From Spirilliplanes yamanashiensis (lineage in GTDB: Bacteria > Actinomycetota > Actinomycetes > Mycobacteriales > Micromonosporaceae): a stretch of DNA of 64,000 nt. The notes below the pieces were generated by a model. It saw only the letters and a list, made by a program, of their open reading frames with translations, made no database searches and was not told the DNA's origin. The position numbers were made by a program, and so were the translations under genes. Each line of letters starts with the position of its first letter. The first letter of the stretch is position 1. This document shows positions 52,306-59,736 of this stretch, piece by piece. The stretch covers positions 62,001-126,000 of the forward strand of contig NZ_BOOY01000025.1 in the NCBI RefSeq assembly GCF_016863475.1. The letters run 5' to 3'.

Positions 52306-52957
52306 CGGCGCCGGGGTGGTGGGCGGCGTACAGGTCGGGCAGGAAGTGTTCGAGCAGGCCCACCTCCTCGACGTTGTGCCGCAGCCAGGCGCGTTCCATG
52401 CCGGGGGTGAACACCCGCGCCCGCAGGTACCGGTTGACGGGCGCGGACAGCGCCGACCGGCCGCCGAGGTCGAGGACGCTGACGTAGTGCACCCGGCCGC
52501 GGCCGGCCGACCAGGTGTGTTCGAGCTGGAAGAGCGGCACGCCGGCGATGCGCAGCACGAGGCGGATGCCGGTGCGGTCGAGCTTCTCGACGCGGTCGAC
52601 GGTGTCGACGTGCATGGCCGGGTCGCCGCCGAAGTTCTCGACGATGTGGAACCGGGCGCCCTCGCCCGCGCCGCCGCCCGGTGCGGGCCGGGCCAGCGCC
52701 CAGGCGATGTGGTCGCGCGGGTGCCACACGCGGTAGCGGGGGACGTCGCGCCCGGCGTACGGCATGGTGCCGCCGATGTTGCGGAACCACCACAGCAGCA
52801 TGTCGGGCGTCAGGCCGGTCAGGGGTTCGTGGTCGATGGTGAGGCGCAGCCGGTGGTGCGGCAGCTCGTGCACGGCGACGCGGCTCTCGTCGAGGGTGCG
52901 CAGCGGGTACAGCAGGGGCAGCCGTCCGGCCGCGGCCGGTGTGGCGGTGGACCTCAT
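52289..52957 (-). CDS. DAPG hydrolase (PhlG)-like protein
   Basis: Predicted 222-residue cytoplasmic protein. The block LTPDMLLWWFRNIGG...YRVWHPRDHIAW, followed by HIVENF and later LFQLEHTW, matches the PhlG-like DAPG hydrolase family, in which His and Glu residues hold zinc. PhlG splits the carbon-carbon bond of an acylated phloroglucinol. The substrate here is unknown, but a polyphenol or polyketide is a reasonable inference from the partner monooxygenase. ATG at 52957 overlaps the monooxygenase TGA (ATGA) and has AAGGAG 7 nt upstream. It overlaps the convergent propeller gene by 17 bp. Confidence 0.72.
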   Translation of the reverse strand: MRSTATPAAAGRLPLLYPLRTLDESRVAVHELPHHRLRLTIDHEPLTGLTPDMLLWWFRNIGGTMPYAGRDVPRYRVWHPRDHIAWALARPAPGGGAGEGARFHIVENFGGDPAMHVDTVDRVEKLDRTGIRLVLRIAGVPLFQLEHTWSAGRGRVHYVSVLDLGGRSALSAPVNRYLRARVFTPGMERAWLRHNVEEVGLLEHFLPDLYAAHHPGAVTAAP

Positions 52958-54123
52958 CGGAGGGCTCCTTCGGTGCGGGACCGGGCGGGGCTGGGTGGTT
53001 GCCAGCTCTGCAGGGCGGTGAGCTGCCGGGCGGTGAGCGACGCGGGGATCAGCCGGACGGCCGTGTCGCGCAGGAACACCCGCGTGCGTCCGCGCGCCTG
53101 CGCCACCGCCCCGACCGAGCGGGCCCGGCGGGCGATGGACTGGGTGCGGGGGCGGCGCAGGGCGTCGTACCGGTCGAGGGCGGCGTCGATCCCGCCATGG
53201 TCCGAATCGGACAGTGGGGCGAGCAGGGCGGCGAGGGTGGCGGCGTCCTCCATGGCCTGGCCGGCGCCCTGGCCGAGGTCCGGGGTCATGGCGTGCGCGG
53301 CGTCGCCGAGCAGGACGCACCGGCCGCGGCGGAACGTGGGCAGCGGGCCGGCGAGGTCGTGGATGTCGAGGCGGGCGACGGTCGCCGGGTCGGTCGCGGC
53401 CAGCATCTCGGCGATGGGGGAGTGCCAGCCGGCGAAGTGCCGGTTCACCGCCGCCCACTCGTCGTCCAGCGCGACGCCGGGCGGCATGGACGCCACCCCG
53501 AACCAGTACACGCGGCCGTCGCCGAGCGGTGCCATGCCGAAGCGCAGGCCGTCGCCCCACGTCTCGCCCGCCGCGCCGCCCAGGTCGACCGGGGTCGCGG
53601 TGACGCCGCGCCACGTGCTGTAGCCGGAGTACCGCACGCCCGGGTCGCCCGGCCAGGTCGAGCGGACGCGGCTGCGGATGCCGTCCGCCGCGACGACCAC
53701 GTCGAAGCTCTCCGCGCCGGTCGTCAGGGTCACGGTGTCGCCGGACGCGGGCACGCCCAGGACGTCTGATCCATATCGGACGGTGTCGGGGTCGAGCGCG
53801 GACAGCAGCACCCGGTGGACGTCGGACCGGTGCGCGATGCGCAACGCGGCCAGCGAGGCCGCGGGGGTGGTGGCGAGCCACCGGCCGTCCGGGCGGCGCT
53901 GGCCGGCGCGCAGCAGGCCGGCCGGGGCGGTGACGGCGCGCATCGCGTCGCCGAGGCCGACCGCGTCCAGCGCGGTGAACGCGTTGCCGAACAGCGACAG
54001 GCCCGAGCCCTCCCGGCGGGGCTCCGGCGCGCGCTCGAACACCGCGACCTCGTGACCCGCCCGCTGCAGCCCGACGGCGGCGACGAGTCCGCCGATGCCC
54101 GCGCCGATGATTCCGACTCTCAC
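52954..54123 (-). CDS. FAD-dependent aromatic-type monooxygenase
   Basis: Predicted 389-residue cytoplasmic flavoprotein of the PHBH/UbiH-like class. It has the N-terminal dinucleotide fold VGIIGAGIGGLVAAVGLQRAGHEVAVFER, the DG motif VVVAADGIRSRVR and the second FAD motif CVLLGDAAHAMTPDLGQGAGQAMEDA. Members hydroxylate aromatic or polyketide substrates with NAD(P)H and O2. The GTG start has GGGAGG 5 nt upstream, and that site overlaps the palindrome bound by the presumed TetR repressor. It is transcribed with the DAPG-hydrolase-like gene, suggesting oxidation followed by C-C cleavage of the same compound. Confidence 0.9.
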   Translation of the reverse strand: MRVGIIGAGIGGLVAAVGLQRAGHEVAVFERAPEPRREGSGLSLFGNAFTALDAVGLGDAMRAVTAPAGLLRAGQRRPDGRWLATTPAASLAALRIAHRSDVHRVLLSALDPDTVRYGSDVLGVPASGDTVTLTTGAESFDVVVAADGIRSRVRSTWPGDPGVRYSGYSTWRGVTATPVDLGGAAGETWGDGLRFGMAPLGDGRVYWFGVASMPPGVALDDEWAAVNRHFAGWHSPIAEMLAATDPATVARLDIHDLAGPLPTFRRGRCVLLGDAAHAMTPDLGQGAGQAMEDAATLAALLAPLSDSDHGGIDAALDRYDALRRPRTQSIARRARSVGAVAQARGRTRVFLRDTAVRLIPASLTARQLTALQSWQPPSPARSRTEGALR

Positions 54124-54132
54124 GACGACCTC

Positions 54133-54150
54133 CCTCTACGGATGTAGAGG
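54133..54150. promoter_or_regulatory. TetR-type operator palindrome
   Basis: CCTCTACGGATGTAGAGG is a perfect 7-bp inverted repeat with a 4-nt spacer, between the divergent monooxygenase and TetR genes. A further half-site TGTAGAG lies at 54161-54167, over the -10 of the TetR gene, so both directions could be repressed. Confidence 0.75.
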
Positions 54151-54162
54151 ACTTTACTCCTG

Positions 54163-54168
54163 TAGAGT
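54163..54168 (+). promoter_or_regulatory. -10 element TAGAGT, predicted leaderless TetR transcript
   Basis: TAGAGT, 6 nt, then the ATG at 54175; the hexamer is part of an operator half-site. Confidence 0.55.
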
Positions 54169-54174
54169 GGCCGG

Positions 54175-55053
54175 ATGGAAGAGGGCATCGGGGAGCGGCG
54201 CACGGCCATCGGCGAGGCGGCCATCGCGATCATCGCGAGGGAGGGTCTGCGCGCCCTGACGCATCGGGCGGTCGACCGGGAGCTGGCGCTGCCGCCCGGG
54301 TCGACGTCGTACTACGTGCGCACCCGGCGCCAGCTGCTCGAAGCGGCGGTCAACCGGCTCGCCCACCGCACCGGCCAGGACCTCGACGCGGCCGCCCCCG
54401 GCCCGGCGAGGCCCGACGCCCGCGCCGAGGCCGCCTCTGGAACAGCGCCGACCGACCCCGACGGCCTCGCCTCCGCGCGGGCCTCCGCCAAGGCGGCGAC
54501 AGCCGGTGGGGTGGCGACAGCTGGTGGGGTGGCGACAGCTGGTGGGGTGGCGACAGCCGGCAAGGCGGCGACAGCGGGAGGGGCGGCGACAGCGGGAGGG
54601 GCGGCGACAGCGGGAGGGGCGGCGACAGCCGACCCGGGGTCAGCCGGCACCGGATCAGCCGGCACCGGACCAGCCGGCGCAGTCACCCTCACCCCCGCCC
54701 AGGCCGCCGCCGCCATCACCGCCGTCATCGACACCATCGCCGCCCGCCGCGACGACAACCTCGCCCGCTACGCCTTGGCCGTGGACCTGACCACCGACCC
54801 CGACCTGCACCCCCTGGTCACCGCCCAGGCCCCGGTCCGCACCAAGATGCTGCACGCCGCCGCGACCCTCCTGACCGCCTGCGGCGCCGACCCCACCCGA
54901 GCCCCCGAGCTGGTGGCCCTCGTCGACGGCCTGATCTACGACCGCCTGGCGGGCAGTGGCGCCCACCCCGAGGCGAGGATCGACGCCGGCGCGGTCGTCG
55001 CCGCGTACCTCACCGGCCTCCCCAAGCGGGCCACGTCGCAAGATCTGCCGTAG
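54175..55053 (+). CDS. TetR family regulator with hexapeptide repeat insertion
   Basis: Predicted 292 residues, about 100 more than a typical TetR protein. The N-terminal helix-turn-helix (ALTHRAVDRELALPPGSTSYYVRTRRQLLEAAV) and the C-terminal effector domain (AAAITAVIDTIAARRDDNLARYALAVDL to the end) are normal. The excess is an Ala/Thr/Gly/Val linker of eight hexapeptides (ATAGGV/ATAGGA) at about residues 107-154, encoded by an 18-bp minisatellite. Divergence from the monooxygenase/hydrolase pair and the shared operator make it the likely repressor of both, relieved by the substrate. Confidence 0.88.
   Translation: MEEGIGERRTAIGEAAIAIIAREGLRALTHRAVDRELALPPGSTSYYVRTRRQLLEAAVNRLAHRTGQDLDAAAPGPARPDARAEAASGTAPTDPDGLASARASAKAATAGGVATAGGVATAGGVATAGKAATAGGAATAGGAATAGGAATADPGSAGTGSAGTGPAGAVTLTPAQAAAAITAVIDTIAARRDDNLARYALAVDLTTDPDLHPLVTAQAPVRTKMLHAAATLLTACGADPTRAPELVALVDGLIYDRLAGSGAHPEARIDAGAVVAAYLTGLPKRATSQDLP
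54493..54636 (+). repeat. 18-bp in-frame minisatellite, 8 copies
   Basis: Eight consecutive 18-bp units (for example GTGGCGACAGCTGGTGGG). Units 2 and 3 are identical and units 5, 6 and 7 are identical, pointing to recent slippage or unequal exchange. Confidence 0.92.
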
Positions 55054-55074
55054 TCCGACAAAACCCTGTTACCT

Positions 55075-55084
55075 TCTTGCAAGA
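55075..55084. promoter_or_regulatory. LacI-family operator TCTTGCAAGA
   Basis: Perfect 10-bp palindrome with the central CG-free TTGCAA core typical of actinobacterial sugar-repressor operators. It ends 8 nt before the -10 hexamer of the repressor gene, so autoregulation is likely. Confidence 0.65.
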
Positions 55085-55092
55085 TTTCGCCG

Positions 55093-55098
55093 TATGAT
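55093..55098 (+). promoter_or_regulatory. -10 element TATGAT, predicted leaderless LacI transcript
   Basis: TATGAT, 7 nt, then GTG at 55106. An ATG at 55094 lies inside the hexamer and would not be on such a transcript. Confidence 0.55.
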
Positions 55099-55105
55099 TA
55101 CCGCC

Positions 55106-56095
55106 GTGACGAAACGTCTCGCCGAGGTGGCGAAGAAGGCCGGGGTCAGCGAGGCCACCGTCAGCCGGGTGCTCAACGGCCGCAACGGGGTCAGCGAGAC
55201 CACCCGCGCCGCGGTGCTCACGGCGCTCGACGTGCTCGGTTACGAGCGGCCCACCAAGCTGCGTGGCGAGCGCGGGCGGCTGGTCGGGCTGGTGCTGCCG
55301 GAGTTGCAGAACCCGATCTTCCCGGCGCTCGCCGAGGTGGTCACGGCCAGTCTGGCCCAGCGCGGGTTCACGCCGGCGCTGTGCGCGCGCACCATCGGCG
55401 GCGTGCCCGAGCGGGACTACGTCGAGATGCTGCTGGACCACCAGGTCAGTGGGGTGGTGTTCGCCGGCGGGTCGTACGCGCAGGCGGACGCCGAGCACGA
55501 TCACTACCGGCAGCTGGCCAACCGGCGGCTGCCCGTGGTGATGGTGAACGGCGGGGTCGACGAGCTGGGGTTCCCGCACGTGTCCACGGACGACGCGGTG
55601 GCGGTGGAGCAGGCGTACGGGCACCTGCGGGCGCTCGGGCACGAGCGCATCGGCATCGTGCTGGGGCCGGAGGGGCACGTGCCGTCGGAGCGCAAGCTCG
55701 CGGCGCTGATCAGTGCCGACGGCTCGCCGGAGGTGCAGCGCACGAACTTCTCGATGGAGGGTGCGCGGGTGGCCGCGGCCCGGCTGATCCAGGCCGGGGT
55801 GACGGGCATGATCTGCGCGAGTGACGTGATGGCGCTGGGGTCGATCCGGGCGGCGCGGCGGCTGGGGCTGGACGTGCCGGGGGACGTGTCGGTGATCGGG
55901 TTCGACGACTCGGCGCTGATGACGTGCACCGACCCGCCACTGACGACGGTGCGGCAGCCGATCGAGACGATGGGGCAGGCGGCGGTCGATCTGCTGGTGC
56001 GGCAGATCGAGGGGGCCGAGGTGCTGGGCGACGAGCTGCTGTTCGAGCCGGAGCTGGTGGTCAGAGGGTCGACGGGGCCGGCGCCGAAGCGCTGA
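55106..56095 (+). CDS. LacI family transcriptional repressor of the alpha-glucan locus
   Basis: Predicted 329 residues. The DNA-binding domain begins at once (TKRLAEVAKKAGVSEATVSRVLNGRNGVSETT) and is followed by the hinge helix and a periplasmic-binding-protein-like sugar domain (about 60-325, with VIGFDDSALMTCTDPPLTTVRQP near the end). GTG at 55106 is chosen as the family start and fits the leaderless promoter; ATG at 55094 is the alternative. It sits upstream of and co-directional with the ABC transporter genes but is separated by a terminator and a promoter, so it is a separate transcript. Ligand probably an alpha-linked glucose oligomer. Confidence 0.91.
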   Translation: MTKRLAEVAKKAGVSEATVSRVLNGRNGVSETTRAAVLTALDVLGYERPTKLRGERGRLVGLVLPELQNPIFPALAEVVTASLAQRGFTPALCARTIGGVPERDYVEMLLDHQVSGVVFAGGSYAQADAEHDHYRQLANRRLPVVMVNGGVDELGFPHVSTDDAVAVEQAYGHLRALGHERIGIVLGPEGHVPSERKLAALISADGSPEVQRTNFSMEGARVAAARLIQAGVTGMICASDVMALGSIRAARRLGLDVPGDVSVIGFDDSALMTCTDPPLTTVRQPIETMGQAAVDLLVRQIEGAEVLGDELLFEPELVVRGSTGPAPKR

Positions 56096-56110
56096 CCAGC
56101 GACAACGACG

Positions 56111-56136
56111 AGGGCGGGCCGATCGGCCCGCCCTTT
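56111..56136 (+). terminator. Terminator after the LacI gene
   Basis: AGGGCGGGCC (56111-56120) and its complement (56125-56134) form a 10-bp stem with a GATC loop, followed by a short T run. Confidence 0.75.
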
Positions 56137-56228
56137 CGCGTGCCCGGGGTCCGACGGCAACCACGGGCGTCGATGCCCCGGGCCGACGGCTCGCCGAGCA
56201 GTCTTGTTTTTTCTTTCTGCGGTCGACT

Positions 56229-56259
56229 TCTTGCTGAACCCCGTGCGTCTTTGTATCGT
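56229..56259 (+). promoter_or_regulatory. Promoter and operator half-site of the ABC transporter operon
   Basis: TTGCTG (56231-56236), 17 nt and TATCGT (56254-56259) form a promoter about 90 nt before the sugar-binding protein gene. TCTTGC (56229-56234), one arm of the repressor palindrome seen at 55075, overlaps the -35. Confidence 0.5.
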
Positions 56260-56347
56260 CATCGCCACGAAACATGAGACGAGAGCCACGTCACAGTCTC
56301 GTCCCGGCCCCACCGCGCGCACCCCCTTCGAGAAAGGGCGTTCCCCC

Positions 56348-57709
56348 ATGAGCAGAACCCGACTGCGCAGCGCCGTCGGCCTCGTCCTGGCCGCCGGCCT
56401 GATCCTCTCGGCCGCCGCGTGCGGCGGTGACGACGACGCCCCGCCGGCCACCGGCAACGAGAAGGTGACCCTCGTCGTCAACGGCCTGCCGCCGGCGACG
56501 GAGAAGGTGAACCACGAGCGGTTCCTGGCGAACGTGGCCGCGTTCGAGGCCGCGAACCCGAACATCGACATCGACCCCCGCGAGGGCAAGATGGACCCGC
56601 AGACGTTCCAGGCGAAGCTGGCCGGCGGGCAGCTCGAGGACGTCTTCTACGTCTACTTCACCGACCCGGCCGCGCTGATCGCGAAGCGGCAGGTCGCCGA
56701 CATCTCGAAGTACCTGAAGGAGTTCCCGGTCACCGGCCAGATCAAGCCGGAGGTGCTGCGCGTCTTCCAGGACGACAAGGGCGGCACGTACGGGCTGCCG
56801 TACAAGAACTACTCGCTCGGCCTGCTCTACAACCGCGAGCTGTTCACGAAGGCGGGGCTGGACCCGAACAGCCCGCCGAAGACGTGGGCCGAGGTGCGCT
56901 CGGCGGCGAAGGCGATCGCGGGGCTCGGCAAGGACTACGTCGGCTACGGCGACTACTCGAAGTCGAACACGGGCGGCTGGCACTTCACGGCCGAGCTGTA
57001 CTCGCTGGGCGGCGACATGGCCGTCAACGAGAACGGCACGTGGAAGGCCGCGTTCAACAACGACCTCGGCCGGCAGGTCCTGCAGAACCTCAAGGACATG
57101 CGCTGGACGGACGACAGCATGGGCAGCCGTCAGCTGCTGGAGTGGGCCGACCTGCTCAACATGATGGGCTCCGGCAAGCTCGGCATGTACGTGGCGACGG
57201 CCGACAACATCCCGACGATCGTCAACGAGTTCAAGGGCGACTACACGTCGTACGGCCTGGGGCCGATCCCGGAGGGCAAGGGCACCCTCGGCGGCGGCGA
57301 GGGCTACATGTTCAACGCCAAGGCGGACCCGGCGAAGATCCGGGCGGGCCTGAAGTGGCTGACGTTCTGGTTCGCCTCGCCGGACCGGATCGCCGAGGAG
57401 AACAAGTGGGCCTCGGAGAGCAAGCAGCCGGTGGGCCTGCCCGAGCCGGCCATCTGGACCGGTGAGGCCGCCGCCAAGCAGGCCGCGTCCGACAAGCAGT
57501 ACGCGAACGTGCCGCAGGAGAACTACGCGCCGTTCATCGCGGCGATGGGCACGATCCCGGTGAAGCTGGAGCCGCCGAACGCGCAGGCGATCTACGCGGT
57601 GCTCGACGTGGCGATGCAGAAGGTGCTGACCGACCGCAACGCCGACCCCGCCAAGCTGCTGGCCGACGCGGAGACGCAGGTCAACAGCATCCTCGCGGGC
57701 GTTCGCTAG
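56348..57709 (+). CDS. Sugar ABC transporter substrate-binding lipoprotein (MalE-like)
   Basis: Predicted 453 residues. A lipoprotein signal ends SAAACGG with the modified cysteine at residue 25. The mature protein has the family-1 solute-binding fold (VNGLPPATEKVNHERFLANVAAFEAANPNIDIDP; YGLPYKNYSLGLLYNRELFTKAGL). It would capture oligosaccharide outside the membrane for the two permeases encoded next. No ATPase gene is in the operon, as in actinobacteria that share one MsiK-type ATPase among sugar importers. ATG at 56348 follows GAAAGGG; the upstream frame is not supported. Confidence 0.93.
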   Translation: MSRTRLRSAVGLVLAAGLILSAAACGGDDDAPPATGNEKVTLVVNGLPPATEKVNHERFLANVAAFEAANPNIDIDPREGKMDPQTFQAKLAGGQLEDVFYVYFTDPAALIAKRQVADISKYLKEFPVTGQIKPEVLRVFQDDKGGTYGLPYKNYSLGLLYNRELFTKAGLDPNSPPKTWAEVRSAAKAIAGLGKDYVGYGDYSKSNTGGWHFTAELYSLGGDMAVNENGTWKAAFNNDLGRQVLQNLKDMRWTDDSMGSRQLLEWADLLNMMGSGKLGMYVATADNIPTIVNEFKGDYTSYGLGPIPEGKGTLGGGEGYMFNAKADPAKIRAGLKWLTFWFASPDRIAEENKWASESKQPVGLPEPAIWTGEAAAKQAASDKQYANVPQENYAPFIAAMGTIPVKLEPPNAQAIYAVLDVAMQKVLTDRNADPAKLLADAETQVNSILAGVR

Positions 57710-57718
57710 ATCGGAACC

Positions 57719-57748
57719 GGGTGGGGGCCCGCGGGCGGGCCCCCACCC
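57719..57748 (+). terminator. Hairpin between binding-protein and permease genes
   Basis: A 13-bp perfect stem with a 4-nt loop starts 10 nt after the binding-protein stop. Inside the operon it probably attenuates read-through or protects the upstream mRNA end, giving more binding protein than permease. Confidence 0.65.
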
Positions 57749-57772
57749 ACCCTCCACACCGGGAGTGAGTCG

Positions 57773-58717
57773 ATGGCCTTGCTGACGGCGGACAAGCCCA
57801 GGACCACGCGGACGACGGAGCCCGGCGACGGGCCCGGCACCCAGGGTCGGCTGCGGCGCAGGATCCAGGACAACCTGCTGGCGTACGCGTTCCTCGCCGG
57901 CGGCATCCTCTGCTTCGCCCTGTTCTCGTGGTACCCGCTGGTGCGCGGCGTCATCCTCAGCTTCCAGCAGGTCAACTTCGTCACCGACCCGTACTGGGTG
58001 GGGGCGGAGAACTTCGAGGTGCTGTTCGACGACCCGCTGTTCTGGACGGCCTGGAAGAACACGGTCGTGTTCACCGGGCTGGCGCTGGTGCTCGGGTATG
58101 CGGCCCCGCTGGTGCTGGCGATCCTGCTCAACGAGCTGCGGCACTTCAAGGCGTTCTTCCGCATCGCCGTCTACCTGCCGGTGATGCTGCCGCCGATCGT
58201 GGTGGTGCTGCTGTGGAAGTACTTCTACGACCCGGGCAACGGCCTGTTCAACGCGGTGCTGCGCGGCGTGGGCCTGCCCGAGTCGCAGTGGACGCAGGGC
58301 AGCGGCAGCGCGATGATCTCGCTGGTCCTGGTGTCGACGTGGGCCAACCTGGGCGGCGCCACGCTGATGTACCTGGCCGCGCTGCAGGGCATCCCGGGTG
58401 AGCTGTACGAGGCGGCGGAGCTGGACGGCGCGAGCGTCTGGCAGCGGCTGCGCCACGTCACGCTGCCGCAGCTGCGGTTCATCATGCTGGTCCTGCTGCT
58501 GCTGCAGGTCATCGCCACGATGCAGGTGTTCATCGAGCCGTTCCAGCTCACCGGCACCAGCAACCCCGACACGATCACGGTGATGGTGCTGATCTACCGG
58601 TACGCGTTCACCGTCAACCAGGACTTCGGCCTGGCCGCCGCGATGAGCGTGCTGCTGTTCGTGGTCCTGGGCGTCTTCTCCGCGATCTACCTCCGCCTGA
58701 CCCGGGAGGCCCAGTGA
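57773..58717 (+). CDS. Sugar ABC transporter permease 1 (MalF-like)
   Basis: Predicted 314-residue inner-membrane protein with six helices. The cytoplasmic EAA loop reads YEAAELDGASVWQRLRHVTLPQL, the contact site for the ATPase. A polar N-terminus of about 35 residues precedes the first helix. It heterodimerises with the next permease, whose GTG start overlaps its TGA. Confidence 0.94.
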   Translation: MALLTADKPRTTRTTEPGDGPGTQGRLRRRIQDNLLAYAFLAGGILCFALFSWYPLVRGVILSFQQVNFVTDPYWVGAENFEVLFDDPLFWTAWKNTVVFTGLALVLGYAAPLVLAILLNELRHFKAFFRIAVYLPVMLPPIVVVLLWKYFYDPGNGLFNAVLRGVGLPESQWTQGSGSAMISLVLVSTWANLGGATLMYLAALQGIPGELYEAAELDGASVWQRLRHVTLPQLRFIMLVLLLLQVIATMQVFIEPFQLTGTSNPDTITVMVLIYRYAFTVNQDFGLAAAMSVLLFVVLGVFSAIYLRLTREAQ

Positions 58718-59652
58718 CCGCCATCGCCCCCACGCCCGTCCCGACGCGCCGGCGCCGCGGCGACGGCGGCGCCGCCACCCGCACCCTGGTCTCGGAGACG
58801 GAGCTGCGCCGCGGCCGCAACCGGGTCGTCTACTGGGCGCTGCTCGCCGTGGTGACCGCGGTGTTCGTGGTCGCGTTCGTGCTGCCGCTGTACTGGATGG
58901 TGGCCGGCGCGCTGAAGACGCCCGCGGAGCTGGCGCAGGCGACGCCGACGGTGGTGCCGCAGGACCCGCAGCCGCAGAACTTCGCGACGGCGTGGGAGCA
59001 GATGAACATCGCCCGGTTCTTCGCCAACACCGTCTTCTACGCCCTGGGCGGCTGGCTGATCCAGCTCGTCGTCGACGTGGCGGCGGCGTACGCGCTCAGC
59101 AAGCTGCGGCCGGCGCTCGGCAAGGTGGTGCTCGGCATGATGCTGGCGAGCCTGATGCTGCCGGCGGCGGCGCTGCTGGTGCCCGCGTACCTGACGGTGG
59201 CGGACGTGCCGATCTTCGGCTGGAACCTCATCGACACACCGTGGGCGCTGTGGCTGCCCGCCGCCGCGAACGCCTTCAACGTCTACGTGCTCAAGCGCTT
59301 CTTCGACCAGATCCCGAACGACCTGCTCGACTCGGCCGCGATCGACGGCGCCGGCCGGCTGCGCATCCTGTGGTCGATCGTGCTGCCGCTGTCGCGGCCC
59401 GTCCTCGGCGTGGTGTCCATCTTCGCGATCATCGCGATGTGGAAGGACTTCCTGTGGCCGCTGCTGGTGCTGCAGGACCCGGAGAAGCAGACCCTGTCCG
59501 TCGCGCTGAGCCGCCTGGCCAACACCAGCCAGGTGCCGCAGACCGAGTTCCTCGCCGGCCTCGTCATCGCGTCGGTGCCGATGGTCGTCATCTTCCTGAT
59601 CTTCCAGCGCAGCATCATCAGCGGCCTCTCGGCCGGATCCATGAAGGGCTGA
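58714..59652 (+). CDS. Sugar ABC transporter permease 2 (MalG-like)
   Basis: Predicted 312-residue inner-membrane protein with six helices after an Arg-rich cytoplasmic N-terminus of about 40 residues. The EAA loop is LLDSAAIDGAGRLRILWSIVLPLSRP, and the protein ends RSIISGLSAGSMKG, the typical MalG C-terminus. The GTG start at 58714 overlaps the stop of permease 1 (GTGA), implying coupled translation and equal amounts. Confidence 0.94.
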   Translation: MTAIAPTPVPTRRRRGDGGAATRTLVSETELRRGRNRVVYWALLAVVTAVFVVAFVLPLYWMVAGALKTPAELAQATPTVVPQDPQPQNFATAWEQMNIARFFANTVFYALGGWLIQLVVDVAAAYALSKLRPALGKVVLGMMLASLMLPAAALLVPAYLTVADVPIFGWNLIDTPWALWLPAAANAFNVYVLKRFFDQIPNDLLDSAAIDGAGRLRILWSIVLPLSRPVLGVVSIFAIIAMWKDFLWPLLVLQDPEKQTLSVALSRLANTSQVPQTEFLAGLVIASVPMVVIFLIFQRSIISGLSAGSMKG

Positions 59653-59736
59653 ACCGCACCAACCGACCGCACGACGGGTGGCCGACCCCGGCCGCCGGGA
59701 CGAACACGCCCTCACACGGGAATGAAGAGGTGCAAC

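Noticed and set aside
45893-54636. Short tandem repeats as CRISPR arrays
   Set aside because: The 18-bp and 48-bp units are directly adjacent, in frame and inside regulator or membrane-protein genes, with no spacers or cas genes.
54956-55105. N-terminal extension of the LacI repressor
   Set aside because: It would read through the TetR gene end, the operator and the promoter; LacI proteins begin at the TKRLAEVA segment.
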